Notes under the pieces: model-generated
What the model was told of the DNA's origin: nothing
Database searches by the model: none
The model's input: the letters and a program-made list of their open reading frames with translations, nothing else
Assembly: GCA_002083615.1 (NCBI GenBank)
Contig: MSXO01000018.1
Coordinates: forward strand, 3,622-67,621
DNA length: 64,000 nucleotides
Direction: 5' to 3'
DNA from: Proteobacteria bacterium ST_bin11
Lineage (GTDB): Bacteria; Pseudomonadota; Gammaproteobacteria; Methylococcales; Methylomonadaceae
Position numbers and translations under genes: made by a program
In this document: in pieces, positions 8,424 to 17,557 of the stretch
Layout of the letters: each line of letters starts with the position of its first letter
Numbering within the stretch: the first letter of the stretch is position 1

Positions 8424-9509
8424 ATGAAACCCTCGATACAAACCAAACTGGAAAACCTCGGCGAACGCTTCGAAGAAATCACCGCCCTGCTGTCGCAACC
8501 TGAAGTGCAAAGCAATCAAAACCAATTTCGCAGTCTAAGCCAAGAATACGCACAGATCGAGCCGCTCGTCGCGTGCTACAAAACTTATCAAGACAACGAA
8601 GCCAATCTGATTTCGGCGCAAGAAATGGCCAAGGACAGCGACCCTGAGCTCCGGGAAATGGCTAAAGAAGAAGTACAAGCCGCCGAAGCGCAACGCGAGG
8701 CCTTGGTACAAGAACTACAAATTCTGCTGTTACCCAAAGACCCCAACGACAACCGCAACGTGTTCCTAGAAGTACGCGCCGGCACCGGCGGCGACGAAGC
8801 GGCGATTTTTTCCGGCGACTTGGCACGCATGTATCAGCGCTATGCGGAAAGACAAGGCTGGGGCACAGAAATTATTAACGAAAATCGCGGCGAGCACGGC
8901 GGCTTCAAAGAGGTCATCATGCGCATCAGCGGCCAGAACGTCTACTCGCAACTCAAATTTGAGTCAGGCACGCACCGCGTCCAACGCGTGCCGGAAACCG
9001 AATCCCAAGGCCGCGTGCATACCTCGGCGTGTACCGTGGCGATCATGCCCGAAGTTGATGCAGTCGATGAAATTGACATCAACCCGGCGGATTTGCGCGT
9101 CGACACCTTCCGGGCCTCCGGCGCCGGCGGCCAGCACGTCAACCGCACCGAGTCAGCCATCCGCATCACGCATATTCCTTCCGGTGTGGTGGTGGAATGC
9201 CAAGACGAACGCTCGCAGCATAAGAACCGCGCCCGAGCCATGTCGGTATTGCAAGCGCGCTTAATGTCCGCCGCTCAAGAAAAACAACATGCCGAACAAT
9301 CGGAAAGTCGCAAATTGCAAGTGGGCAGCGGCGACCGCTCCGAACGCATCCGCACCTACAACTACCCGCAGGGCCGGCTCACCGATCATCGGATTAATCT
9401 CACGCTGTATAAGCTGGAAGAAATCATGGAAGGCGGTTTGGAACACGTCATTCAACCTTTGATTCATGAACATCAAGCGGAATTGCTTACTCAGCTGGGC
9501 AATGTCTGA
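8424..9509 (+). CDS. prfA: Peptide chain release factor 1
   Basis: RF1 recognises UAA and UAG stop codons and triggers hydrolysis of peptidyl-tRNA. The 361-residue product has the GGQ motif near residue 234 (GAGGQHVNRTESA), the RF1 tripeptide region before it (HRVQRVPETESQGRVHTS) and the usual helical N terminus. It ends with HEHQAELLTQLGNV. The gene is part of the hemA-prfA-prmC unit; its end overlaps the start of prmC by eight bases, coupling RF1 to the enzyme that methylates its GGQ glutamine. Confidence 0.96.
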   Translation: MKPSIQTKLENLGERFEEITALLSQPEVQSNQNQFRSLSQEYAQIEPLVACYKTYQDNEANLISAQEMAKDSDPELREMAKEEVQAAEAQREALVQELQILLLPKDPNDNRNVFLEVRAGTGGDEAAIFSGDLARMYQRYAERQGWGTEIINENRGEHGGFKEVIMRISGQNVYSQLKFESGTHRVQRVPETESQGRVHTSACTVAIMPEVDAVDEIDINPADLRVDTFRASGAGGQHVNRTESAIRITHIPSGVVVECQDERSQHKNRARAMSVLQARLMSAAQEKQHAEQSESRKLQVGSGDRSERIRTYNYPQGRLTDHRINLTLYKLEEIMEGGLEHVIQPLIHEHQAELLTQLGNV

Positions 9510-10395
9510 GCAAGCAGTCGGAGAGAGTTTGCTCAGACAGACAAGCCCCAGCAATTCGATTCAGAGCCTGCTAAGCAAAGCAAACCAACAGCTTCTTAGC
9601 GCATCCGAAACACCAATGCTTGATGCGGAAGTGTTGCTCTGCCATTGCCTCGACAAAAACCGCTCGTTTCTGCGGGCTTGGCCGGAGCATCAACCTAGCG
9701 GTCAGGAACTCACCCGGTTTACATCGCTAATAGATCAACGCTCGCAAGGTACACCGCTTGCCTATTTAACTGGCCAACGCGAATTTTGGTCGCGCAATTT
9801 CAAAGTCAGCTCCGCTGTGTTGATTCCTAGGCCAGACACGGAATTGCTGGTAGAACTCTGCCTCAAGTTACTACCCGTCGGCCAGTCCTGCAAAATCATC
9901 GACCTCGGCACCGGCTCAGGCATCGTTGCCATCACCCTGGCCGCCGAACGACCGCTGGCCAACGTGTTTGCCAGCGACCTAAGTACGGCGGCTTTAGACA
10001 TTGCCCACTATAATGCGGCGCAACTCACCAACGGTAATATCAGTTTTCGGCAATCGAATTGGTTCGACAGCATCTCAGAAGACAGCTTCGATCTTATAGT
10101 CAGCAACCCGCCCTACATCGCGGAGCATGACCCACATTTAAGTGAAGGCGACCTACGCTTCGAACCCAGTAGCGCATTGATCAGCCCCAATAACGGGCTA
10201 CAAGATATTCGCCAGATTGCCGAACAAGCGCGTCTTCGCTTACAAGACAAGGGGCGATTGTTGGTCGAACACGGCTACAATCAACAAACCGAGGTACAAA
10301 CCATTTTTCACGAACTTGGCTATCAACACGTCAACACGCATGCCGACTTATCCGGCAATCCTCGGGTGACATCAGGAATTTGGAACACACCATGA
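9502..10395 (+). CDS. prmC: Release factor glutamine methyltransferase
   Basis: PrmC methylates the glutamine of the GGQ motif in RF1 and RF2 using S-adenosylmethionine. SAM-binding motif I is IIDLGTGSGIVAITLA near residue 133, and the catalytic SNPPYIAEHD is near residue 202. The start MSEQAVGESLL at 9502 gives 297 residues and overlaps prfA by eight bases. An earlier in-frame ATG lies entirely within prfA and is less likely. Its stop overlaps the next gene as ATGA. Confidence 0.94.
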   Translation: MSEQAVGESLLRQTSPSNSIQSLLSKANQQLLSASETPMLDAEVLLCHCLDKNRSFLRAWPEHQPSGQELTRFTSLIDQRSQGTPLAYLTGQREFWSRNFKVSSAVLIPRPDTELLVELCLKLLPVGQSCKIIDLGTGSGIVAITLAAERPLANVFASDLSTAALDIAHYNAAQLTNGNISFRQSNWFDSISEDSFDLIVSNPPYIAEHDPHLSEGDLRFEPSSALISPNNGLQDIRQIAEQARLRLQDKGRLLVEHGYNQQTEVQTIFHELGYQHVNTHADLSGNPRVTSGIWNTP

Positions 10396-10814
10396 ACCAC
10401 AGTGACATTTCTTTACCGCGCAAACTCACCAACCAATTGCTGCACTTGGCGCAATTATCGCCGGAAACCGAGGTTTGCGGCCTGATTGGCGCGGATAAAC
10501 AGGGCATGCCGGTCAGCTGTTATCCGGTAGACAATAGCGCTAGCACGCCACAGACCCGCTTCCTGTTGGACGCCAGCCAGCAAATCGAGGCGATGCGCCA
10601 GATCCGTGATAAAGGCGAATCCCTTTTTGCAATTTACCACTCGCACCCACATAGCCCGGCCCAACCCTCGCCAACCGACATCCAAGAAGCCAGTTACCCG
10701 GATGCCTTGCATCTGATTATTTCCTTGAACACCAAAGGCGTGCTGGAACTGCGAGGCTTTAAAATTGCCGGGCAGAACGTAGAAGAATTGGCCCTGAATT
10801 TGATTGAAGCTTAA
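10392..10814 (+). CDS. JAMM/MPN-type (M67) metallopeptidase
   Basis: A 140-residue, single-domain Mov34/MPN/PAD-1 protein. The zinc site is intact: a Glu in EVCGLIG near residue 27 and the JAMM signature HSHPHSPAQPSPTD near residues 83-96 (H-x-H-P-x7-S-x2-D). Bacterial members remove C-terminal residues or tags from ubiquitin-like sulfur carriers such as ThiS or MoaD. The start ATG at 10392 overlaps the prmC stop by four bases. In many gammaproteobacteria moeB follows prmC at this place; here moeB is absent and the peptidase stands alone. The substrate cannot be told from sequence. Confidence 0.82.
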   Translation: MNHSDISLPRKLTNQLLHLAQLSPETEVCGLIGADKQGMPVSCYPVDNSASTPQTRFLLDASQQIEAMRQIRDKGESLFAIYHSHPHSPAQPSPTDIQEASYPDALHLIISLNTKGVLELRGFKIAGQNVEELALNLIEA

Positions 10815-10906
10815 TACACATGAAGTAACCGCCCCCTGGCCGAGATAGGGCACTACGGCGTTAAACTTGGCGACCAAGGGCCGTTCCTGTAACACTACAG
10901 TAACGA

Positions 10907-11845
10907 TCAATGCTCCCAGGAGGCAGCGTCTTCGATAGGTTCGAGATGAGTGTCGATATCGATGTTGTCGAACTTGTCTTTGATCTGCCCTTCTATGGTT
11001 TCCAGCAAATCATGGCCCTGCTGCACCGTCCAGCCGCCCGGCACCAACACATGCACTGACATGAAGCGCCGAGCGCCGGCGTAACGAGTCCGCAGCGCAT
11101 GATAAGCAATGCCGTCGCTAACCACATACGCTTCCAGCACTGCGACAATTTCGGCTATTTCCGCAGCGGATAGCGCTTCGTCCAGCAAGCCAGCCACGGT
11201 CCTGCGAATCAATTGCAAACCAGCCCAAACGATATTCAAAGCCACCCCAATGGCGATGATCGGATCGAGGATTTCCCAACCCGTCAGCCCCAAGTCTTTA
11301 GCAAACAGCAAGCTGGCTTCGAAGCGATTGGCCACGGAGATAATGGCGATACCCACCAAAATCCCGACCGTGGTCCAGACATCGGTCATCAAATGCTTGC
11401 CGTCGGCTTCCAGGGTAATCGATTGCCGGCGCCGACCTACACCAATCAGCACTCTGGCAACCGTCAGATTAATCAATGACGCGAACACCGAAACGGCGAT
11501 GCCCAGATCAAGCTGCTGCAAAACCACCGGATTCCAGAGCCGCTCCCAGGCCGCATAACCGATGCTAAAGGCCGCTAACAAAATCATGATGCCTTCTGCA
11601 CCGCTAGAGAAATATTCGATTTTTTCATGCCCGTAAGCGTGGTTATCGTCCGGCGGTCGCGCCGAAATAGTCAACACAACCAGCATGATGATCGCGGCCA
11701 CCAAGTTGATCACCGACTCCATGGCGTCGGACAATAAACCGACCGACCCGGTCAACCAATAGGCATAACTTTTTAAGGCAATGGTACTGACCGCTGCGGC
11801 AATGGATAGCCAACCGAATCGGGCCAAGGATTGTTGTTCATTCAT
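10907..11845 (-). CDS. Cation diffusion facilitator (CDF) metal transporter
   Basis: A 312-residue inner-membrane transporter that should export divalent metals (Zn, Fe, Mn or Cd) in exchange for protons. Several hydrophobic segments occupy the first ~200 residues. Conserved metal-site residues are LLSDAMES in TM2 and DGKHLMTDVWTTVGI in TM5, and HAYGHEKIEYFSS lies in the loop after TM2. The cytoplasmic C-terminal domain (from about residue 210) has the usual alpha-beta pattern. The metal cannot be assigned by eye. It is convergent with the JAMM gene. Confidence 0.88.
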   Translation of the reverse strand: MNEQQSLARFGWLSIAAAVSTIALKSYAYWLTGSVGLLSDAMESVINLVAAIIMLVVLTISARPPDDNHAYGHEKIEYFSSGAEGIMILLAAFSIGYAAWERLWNPVVLQQLDLGIAVSVFASLINLTVARVLIGVGRRRQSITLEADGKHLMTDVWTTVGILVGIAIISVANRFEASLLFAKDLGLTGWEILDPIIAIGVALNIVWAGLQLIRRTVAGLLDEALSAAEIAEIVAVLEAYVVSDGIAYHALRTRYAGARRFMSVHVLVPGGWTVQQGHDLLETIEGQIKDKFDNIDIDTHLEPIEDAASWEH

Positions 11846-12107
11846 AGCATTGGGATTTGTATAACAGGCCGTTCAGTCTAGCAGACCCATCGATCCCGTA
11901 CCTGACTGCTAAGCGCAATGGGCAACGCGACCGCCAAATCAAAATGCTAGCTTCGGCCCATACTGCGTGCCCTAACTTTTTTAAACCAATTGCCGGTTAA
12001 TTCTGCCGGCGAGGCTCCGGACCAGGCATGCCGAGATTTTGTTTTACCTGTTGGCGAATTCAATTTCACTTGGGACAGATGCCAGCCCAATGTTGCGGAC
12101 AAAAAAA

Positions 12108-12135
12108 ACGCCTCGTTCCCTAGGAAGCGAGGCGT
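12108..12135 (-). terminator. Intrinsic terminator of the porin gene
   Basis: ACGCCTCG (12108-12115) pairs with CGAGGCGT (12128-12135), and the loop can pair further through TTCC/GGAA. On the minus strand an eight-T run follows, 58 bases past the porin stop. The rest of the 347-bp stretch 11846-12192 holds no convincing gene. Confidence 0.8.
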
Positions 12136-12192
12136 CTGTTTTTCTAAGTAGACTATTAAATGGCGGCGCAGTCCATTGCACCGCAAAGCGAA

Positions 12193-13683
12193 CTAGTAGT
12201 TGAACTGCAACTGGGTGCGAATCATGTCACCACTGGCTTGCTGCAAGAATCCAGCAGCTGTTGTTTGCGTTTGAATGTGGGTCCGATTCATCGTCGAGTA
12301 GGCCAATGTTAACTCCAGCGCCTTGCTAATTTGATACTCGACCCCAGCCTCAACTTCGTCTACAGAGACTCGTGGCGCATTGGTAGCGCCTTTCCAGGCA
12401 CCATCATAAGTCTGCCATTTTACATAGGGGATCATAGTGCCTTTGGTTCCGAACACCTCGTCGATTTTGTACATGGCTTGCACGTAACCGCCGTTCAAGT
12501 CTTGTCTTTCAATCCTGTTCGCGGACGGGTTAAGCGTTGGGCCAGCCCCCCAGTTCCATTCCGCTTGCAAACCAAAAGGTTGCGGGAACAATATAGCGTG
12601 CACACCTACACGATCTTCACTGTTGTCGCGAGCGGTAACAATATTTCCCGAACCAAATCTACTGCTATAAGCCCCACCCGACCGATTAAATCGACCAGAT
12701 ATTGCGTCAGCTCCAATTTCCAAAACTTGGCCTCGCATAGCCCTACCCATAAAACCCAAATCGAAAGGGTAAGTCGAGTGAGCAACCAAATACATATCAT
12801 CATTGGCTTCCGACCTATTGATCGATTGCCCGTTATAGACACCCACGCCCAAAACGCCATAGTCACCTGAGGTTTTCAGACCTTTCTTGGTCAGGCTTTT
12901 CCAGAGTTTTTGCACGTCGGAGGGGCTCCAGTAGGCGAACAGACCTAAATCCCGTTCGCTGGGTACGGCACTGTTCAGGGAGTCCGCACGATCCAGAGTC
13001 AAGCGATTTTGCGAAGACTGCAGGTTTTCCCATCCAAATGGCACTTTGGATTGACCGGCACGGATTCGATACTCATGCTCTTTGTCAAACGCGATATCAG
13101 CGTAGATATCACGCAATTGGGCAAAATGCAGGTCGCCGCCGGTTGTGGTTGCGAAGTCCGGCTGCATGTAAAGGGAAATGTAGTCGTTCATATCCCCTGA
13201 GAATACCAACCGTACCCGACGTAACGAAAAGTTGGTGTTGTTTCCGATGGAACTGTCCCCTACAGACCTAAGTTCAGGCTCACCAGCCACTCGGTCGCCA
13301 GTCAAAGGTTGGTTGTAACGCATTTGGGTATAGCCACGCACACTGATTTTGTTAAACCATTTTTCGTCGTTCTTAGCCCTATCTTCGCGTTGCGCGACGA
13401 TGTGCTCGTCTAACGCTTTAAGTTCGTTGGTTTTCAATTCCAGATCTTGCTTGATCTTGTCTATCTCGGCTTTTTGAGCTTGCGTTTCAACTTCAACTTT
13501 TTTAGTCGCTGCTTGTTCTTCAACCTTCTCAAACGAACCCAGCTTGGTTCGACCGGGGCCGGGCTCGGCAAAAATCTGCTTGGTTTTGGAATCAACGTAT
13601 AAGTCTAGCGCCATCGCCTCAGCGCAGATTCCGACGCCAAGAGCAGCCGTCATAGCCAAGCTCAGTTTAGAAAGCTTCATCAA
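12193..13683 (-). CDS. Phosphate-selective porin (OprO/OprP family)
   Basis: A 496-residue outer-membrane porin. It has a signal peptide (LSKLSLAMTAALGVGICAEAMA), a coiled-coil stretch at about residues 48-98 rich in E, K, Q and L, and a long beta-barrel part ending in an aromatic residue (QLQFNY), as outer-membrane barrels do. The coiled coil before the barrel is common in porins of this family that form trimers. Phosphate uptake is supported by an excellent Pho box 85 bases upstream. Tandem ATG codons lie at the start; either could be used. The gene is monocistronic with its own terminator. Confidence 0.82.
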   Translation of the reverse strand: MMKLSKLSLAMTAALGVGICAEAMALDLYVDSKTKQIFAEPGPGRTKLGSFEKVEEQAATKKVEVETQAQKAEIDKIKQDLELKTNELKALDEHIVAQREDRAKNDEKWFNKISVRGYTQMRYNQPLTGDRVAGEPELRSVGDSSIGNNTNFSLRRVRLVFSGDMNDYISLYMQPDFATTTGGDLHFAQLRDIYADIAFDKEHEYRIRAGQSKVPFGWENLQSSQNRLTLDRADSLNSAVPSERDLGLFAYWSPSDVQKLWKSLTKKGLKTSGDYGVLGVGVYNGQSINRSEANDDMYLVAHSTYPFDLGFMGRAMRGQVLEIGADAISGRFNRSGGAYSSRFGSGNIVTARDNSEDRVGVHAILFPQPFGLQAEWNWGAGPTLNPSANRIERQDLNGGYVQAMYKIDEVFGTKGTMIPYVKWQTYDGAWKGATNAPRVSVDEVEAGVEYQISKALELTLAYSTMNRTHIQTQTTAAGFLQQASGDMIRTQLQFNY

Positions 13684-13752
13684 ATTTCTCCAGAGTTAAA
13701 ATAAATCAAGGCATTAACGCAATACCGCTGCAGGGCTTGCGGTTTTGGAGGA

Positions 13753-13786
13753 ATTGTATGAGGCAAATATGACAGTTTTATGACAA
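13753..13786 (-). promoter_or_regulatory. Pho box and -10 element of the porin promoter
   Basis: On the minus strand the 18-base core TTGTCATAAAACTGTCAT (13769-13786) matches the PhoB-binding consensus of two CTGTCA direct repeats 11 bases apart in all but the first base. TACAAT (13753-13758) lies about 10 bases after the second repeat as a -10 box. This predicts PhoB activation of the porin under phosphate starvation. The rest of the 305-bp stretch 13684-13988 shows nothing further. Confidence 0.8.
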
Positions 13787-13988
13787 TAACAAGCTAAAAC
13801 CGGGTATCAGTTGTTTTACTGCGACAATTTCAGCAGTTTTGCACAAGGCGGCTGGCGTATCGTCAGTGAAAACAGAGGGAAAGCAAAATGATGCGCTGTC
13901 AAATTTCTGCAACAGACCAACAGAAAATTTAATCGCCTCAGGAACAAAAAAGCTGTTTCAGGCAGCCGTTTGGGAATCTTAGAGGGGT

Positions 13989-14840
13989 TTAAACGGTGGG
14001 ATAGAACAATTTAAAAATAACTTCGAATTCGTCACTGATTTTATCGAGGATGAAACTAATCTGTTCGGGCGTCAAATTCAAAGCGTTCACAGCATGGGCA
14101 TCGTAAGGGTTTTCGATACGACTCAAGCAGTTGGCCAGCCTAACCATAGAAGCCAAATCGGTATAAGGACCCATTTGATCGGGAAAGCAATGCAGGCGAA
14201 TGCTCTCCACAATAACCTCCGGCAAGTTCCAGAGCTTACACAACTCGGCACCAGCCTGAAAGTGATCGAAGCCAATCACGTTCTGCTCTATGGTCACCTC
14301 GTCGTCCACCGCAAGCTGGGCTTGCGATTGCATCAACAAGTCTACCTCCCGAGCCAGTACCGGAATCCGCCGATAAAACACCAACTGACCAATATTGTGG
14401 ATCAAACCACACAGAAACGCGGCTTCGGCATAGTGCTTGTCGAAATGAATATCCAACTCCCGCGCAATCAACGCGCAGCGCAGATTTCTGGCCCAGAAGT
14501 CGTGTATGGAGAAATGCTGGCCGGGTAAATCGGAAAAGCGTTCGACTATCAAGGTACCCAACACCAAATTCTGCAACTCACGGGTACCAATCAAAGTTAT
14601 CGCTCTGGCAATCGAACTGACTTGGGAAGGAAAGCCGTAAAACGCACTGTTGACTATTTTGAGCAGCTTCATCGCCAATGCCGCATCGCCTTCGATCACA
14701 AAAGCCGCGTCTTTTGCGGTCTTATTGGGATCTTCAACTATTTTTTTTAACAAAAAATAGACATTGGGCGGCGAGGCGAGCTGTAAATCACCTCTGAGCA
14801 AATCGGCGACGGTCAATGTAGAGGGCGAGTAAGCTATCAT
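13989..14840 (-). CDS. HDOD-domain signalling protein
   Basis: A 283-residue protein made almost wholly of one HDOD domain, a relative of HD phosphohydrolases that usually lacks the catalytic metal residues. It starts PPNVYFLLKKIVEDPNKTAKDAAFVIEGD, and has the typical KLLKIVNSAFYGFPSQVSSIARAITLIG segment near residue 55 and GLIHNIGQLVFYRRIP near residue 148. HDOD proteins act in c-di-GMP, chemotaxis and twitching-motility signalling by protein contacts. It is divergent from a GGDEF-EAL gene across 179 bp and near pilSR, so a role in c-di-GMP-linked surface behaviour is a reasonable inference. Confidence 0.82.
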   Translation of the reverse strand: MIAYSPSTLTVADLLRGDLQLASPPNVYFLLKKIVEDPNKTAKDAAFVIEGDAALAMKLLKIVNSAFYGFPSQVSSIARAITLIGTRELQNLVLGTLIVERFSDLPGQHFSIHDFWARNLRCALIARELDIHFDKHYAEAAFLCGLIHNIGQLVFYRRIPVLAREVDLLMQSQAQLAVDDEVTIEQNVIGFDHFQAGAELCKLWNLPEVIVESIRLHCFPDQMGPYTDLASMVRLANCLSRIENPYDAHAVNALNLTPEQISFILDKISDEFEVIFKLFYPTV

Positions 14841-15019
14841 CTTTAATTATAAAAAATAAATTTACACCTATACTAAAAACCAATAGCATAGAAATAACAT
14901 TAAGGGCTGCGCTTAAACCTAGATCATTTAAATGAAAATACAAGCTTATTGAATGCCGGCCTGCTCCCCTCCCCATGCTTATAGCTCCCGATTTTATGCC
15001 AATACCTGGATGGTATTAG

Positions 15020-16855
15020 ATGATTGCCAGTGACGCGCTGAAAGAAAAGCTGATTGTTGTAGCGGAGCATAATGAAGTCTCCGCTCATAAAATACTTTCC
15101 ACATTAAAAGCCACTGGCTTTAGCAAGATCCGTTTAGCGGAAAATGGCGAACAAATCTACGAGATTCTTAAGCCCTATGCCGATCAACCCGACTCGATCG
15201 GCCTGATCGTCCTGAACGCTGCGTTGCCCCTTTGCAAAGTGCGGGAGATGTGTCAAAGCCTATCCAGTGCCAACTCGACATCGGTAATCCCTGTCGTACT
15301 TCTTAACGACAACAACTTCACCAGCGAGTCCGACCGGTGCGAGCCACAGCAAGACGATTGCCTTACCTACAAGATCAACACACCGGTTAATACCCAGGAA
15401 CTGCTACTCGCCATCAAGTTTTTGCTGAGCCTCAAACAAGAGCGCCAGTTGCGGCATCGCCAGGAAGAACAACTGATCAACGAACTGGCCGCTAAAAGCG
15501 TTATAGACGCCAAACTTAAATTTTTAGTCGCTCATGACGAACTGACCGGATTGTTCAATCGTAGCAGTTTCGAGCGACAACTTAGATTAGTGCTGAATCA
15601 CAGTAATAAATCTCACAAAGACGGGGCTTTATTATTCATCGATGTTGACCGCTTCAGCCTGATTAACGAACTAGAGGGCTTCGAGGTAGGCGACCGCCTG
15701 TTGGTCGAAATGGCTATTTTGGTCAGAAAGCTATTACCCGCCGGCAGTTTGTTCGCGCGTATCGGCTCCGATGAGTTTTGCTTGTTTTTGGAAAATAAGA
15801 CAAAAAAACAGGCGCTGATTCTGGCGGAAACCATCAAAACCACCGTGGACAATTTCCGCTTTTTTACCGGAGAAGTGTCTTACAGCGCCTCGGTTTCGAT
15901 TGGCATCGCCACCCTGGACAACACCGTTTCCGCGTTCCATCCGGGTGAAATGATTTTGCATGCGCGTCAAGCCTGCAACTTTGCGAAAAGCACCGGCAGA
16001 GACAAAATCTGTACCTATAACAGCGAGGATCTGATCGTTAAGGAAAGGCGCCGGGACATCTATTGGGTGCCCATAATTCGCAAGGCCTTGCGCGATAATC
16101 AGTTATTTTTGGTGTTCCAACCGGTCGTGCAGTTGTCGGACGGCAACGTCTCGCATTATGAAGTGCTGCTGCGCATGCGCGGCGAAAACCATGAGATTAT
16201 CACGCCGGAGCAATTTATTCCGGTAGCGGAAAGAACCGGGCTGATTCACGCGATTGATCTTTGGGTGGTTGAAAATGCCATCGAGTTTCTAGCAGCGCTA
16301 CCAGCTTACATGTCTTATATTTCTCTGGCCGTCAACCTCTCCAGCACCGCGTTTCAATATCCAGACTTACTCTCTACCATTAAAGACAAGCTGGAAATGA
16401 CCTGGATAGACGCCAACCGTTTAACCTTCGAAATCACTGAAACCGCAGCCGTCGACAATTTTGAAAAAACCCGGCACATGATTAACAAAATCAGGGCATT
16501 GGGGTGCAAATTCGCACTAGACGATTTCGGCGCAGGCTTTTGTTCTTTCAATTACCTAAAAACTTTTCCGGTCGATTATGTCAAAATCGACGGTCAATTC
16601 ATCAGAAATCTGCTCGACAACGAAACCGACCAGATACTCGTCAGGTCCATGGTGGAAATTGCTTCGAAACTCGGGAAGAAAACCATCGCGGAATTCGTCG
16701 AATCGGCTGGGACGGCCATGAAGCTCAAAGAAATTGGCGTTAATTTCGGACAAGGCTATGCGTTCGGCAAACCCGAACAGAACCTATTGGAAGGACATAA
16801 AATTTCGCTGGGACTTTTACTGGGCAGCAATCAACCAACCAGTTTGATCAACTGA
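15020..16855 (+). CDS. Receiver-like GGDEF-EAL protein (c-di-GMP signalling, FimX-like layout)
   Basis: A soluble 611-residue protein. Residues ~10-135 resemble a receiver domain. A diguanylate cyclase domain starts at about 175 (DELTGLFNRSSFERQL) but carries GSDEF instead of GGDEF near residue 250, so synthesis of c-di-GMP is doubtful. The EAL domain from about 360 has EVLLR in place of EALLR but keeps the Glu, DDFG, VKID and IAEFVE residues used in metal binding and catalysis, so phosphodiesterase activity is possible. The layout of weak receiver, degenerate GGDEF and EVL-type EAL recalls FimX of Pseudomonas, which controls type IV pili; pilSR lie 1 kb away. That link is inference. Confidence 0.85.
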   Translation: MIASDALKEKLIVVAEHNEVSAHKILSTLKATGFSKIRLAENGEQIYEILKPYADQPDSIGLIVLNAALPLCKVREMCQSLSSANSTSVIPVVLLNDNNFTSESDRCEPQQDDCLTYKINTPVNTQELLLAIKFLLSLKQERQLRHRQEEQLINELAAKSVIDAKLKFLVAHDELTGLFNRSSFERQLRLVLNHSNKSHKDGALLFIDVDRFSLINELEGFEVGDRLLVEMAILVRKLLPAGSLFARIGSDEFCLFLENKTKKQALILAETIKTTVDNFRFFTGEVSYSASVSIGIATLDNTVSAFHPGEMILHARQACNFAKSTGRDKICTYNSEDLIVKERRRDIYWVPIIRKALRDNQLFLVFQPVVQLSDGNVSHYEVLLRMRGENHEIITPEQFIPVAERTGLIHAIDLWVVENAIEFLAALPAYMSYISLAVNLSSTAFQYPDLLSTIKDKLEMTWIDANRLTFEITETAAVDNFEKTRHMINKIRALGCKFALDDFGAGFCSFNYLKTFPVDYVKIDGQFIRNLLDNETDQILVRSMVEIASKLGKKTIAEFVESAGTAMKLKEIGVNFGQGYAFGKPEQNLLEGHKISLGLLLGSNQPTSLIN

Positions 16856-17005
16856 AACGGTTTAAAAACAAATCGAGACACTTGCAGCAAACCGGCTATT
16901 AGTTTACCGACTTGACTAGCTCTGGTATATTCGCCCGCGATGTTTTAAACGTGTCATCACATTGTTCTGAATCTTAATAAATAAAACAAACAAAGGGGAA
17001 GGGTT

Positions 17006-17494
17006 ATGGCTGAATTGCTTTTTATAGCGACCACTATTTTTGTGGCTTACGTGGTATTTGTCGTAATGGGCGGCAAAAAAGAAAAACCGGAAACTTATAC
17101 GCCGGAGCCCGCCAAGCCGGAAGTGCAGACACCGGCAGTCATAGCGGAACAGGCTCCCCCTCCCCCCGCAGCCGTAAAAACCACCGCAAAACCCGCTCCA
17201 GCCAAAGCCGCCGCACCCAAACCCGCCGCCACCAAAGCCAGTAAACCCGCCCCGGCCAAAAAAACCGCCGCAGCTTCTTCTACCTCCCCCATCGATAGCC
17301 TGAAAAACCCAAATACCGGGGAAGTATCCAAAATCCCAGCCAGTTATGCATTCGCCAAACGCTGGATCAAAGACGCCTTGGTTGAAGAAGGTCTGTTGGA
17401 AAAAGTTTATAAAAACAACGAACTGGACGACGCCGCAAACGCCAAAATCCAAGCCGCGCTGCAAAAAATGAAAGGCATGAGTAAGTATCAATAA
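17006..17494 (+). CDS. Membrane-anchored Ala/Pro/Lys-rich small protein
   Basis: I do not recognise a family. The 162-residue product has one N-terminal membrane segment (ELLFIATTIFVAYVVFVVMG), then a ~75-residue low-complexity linker rich in Ala, Pro and Lys. A compact C-terminal helical region follows (ASYAFAKRWIKDALVEEGLLEKVY). The charge pattern predicts an inner-membrane anchor with a cationic linker. AAGGGGAAGGG before the ATG is a strong ribosome-binding site. The linker composition resembles histone H1-like tails, but the membrane anchor argues against a nucleoid protein. Codon bias fits the surroundings, so I take it as a real gene. Confidence 0.7.
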   Translation: MAELLFIATTIFVAYVVFVVMGGKKEKPETYTPEPAKPEVQTPAVIAEQAPPPPAAVKTTAKPAPAKAAAPKPAATKASKPAPAKKTAAASSTSPIDSLKNPNTGEVSKIPASYAFAKRWIKDALVEEGLLEKVYKNNELDDAANAKIQAALQKMKGMSKYQ

Positions 17495-17557
17495 AGATAC
17501 CCCGCAAATCAGCAGGCGAGTAGTTGGCTGCTACTCGCTTCCAAATAAACTTTTTGC

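Noticed and set aside
11947..12186. A 79-codon minus-strand frame after the porin
   Set aside because: It spans the porin terminator, has no ribosome-binding site, and its product has no recognisable pattern.
16916..17491. A Gly/Phe-rich minus-strand frame of 191 codons
   Set aside because: It is the antisense image of the Ala/Pro/Lys-rich linker of the plus-strand gene at 17006.
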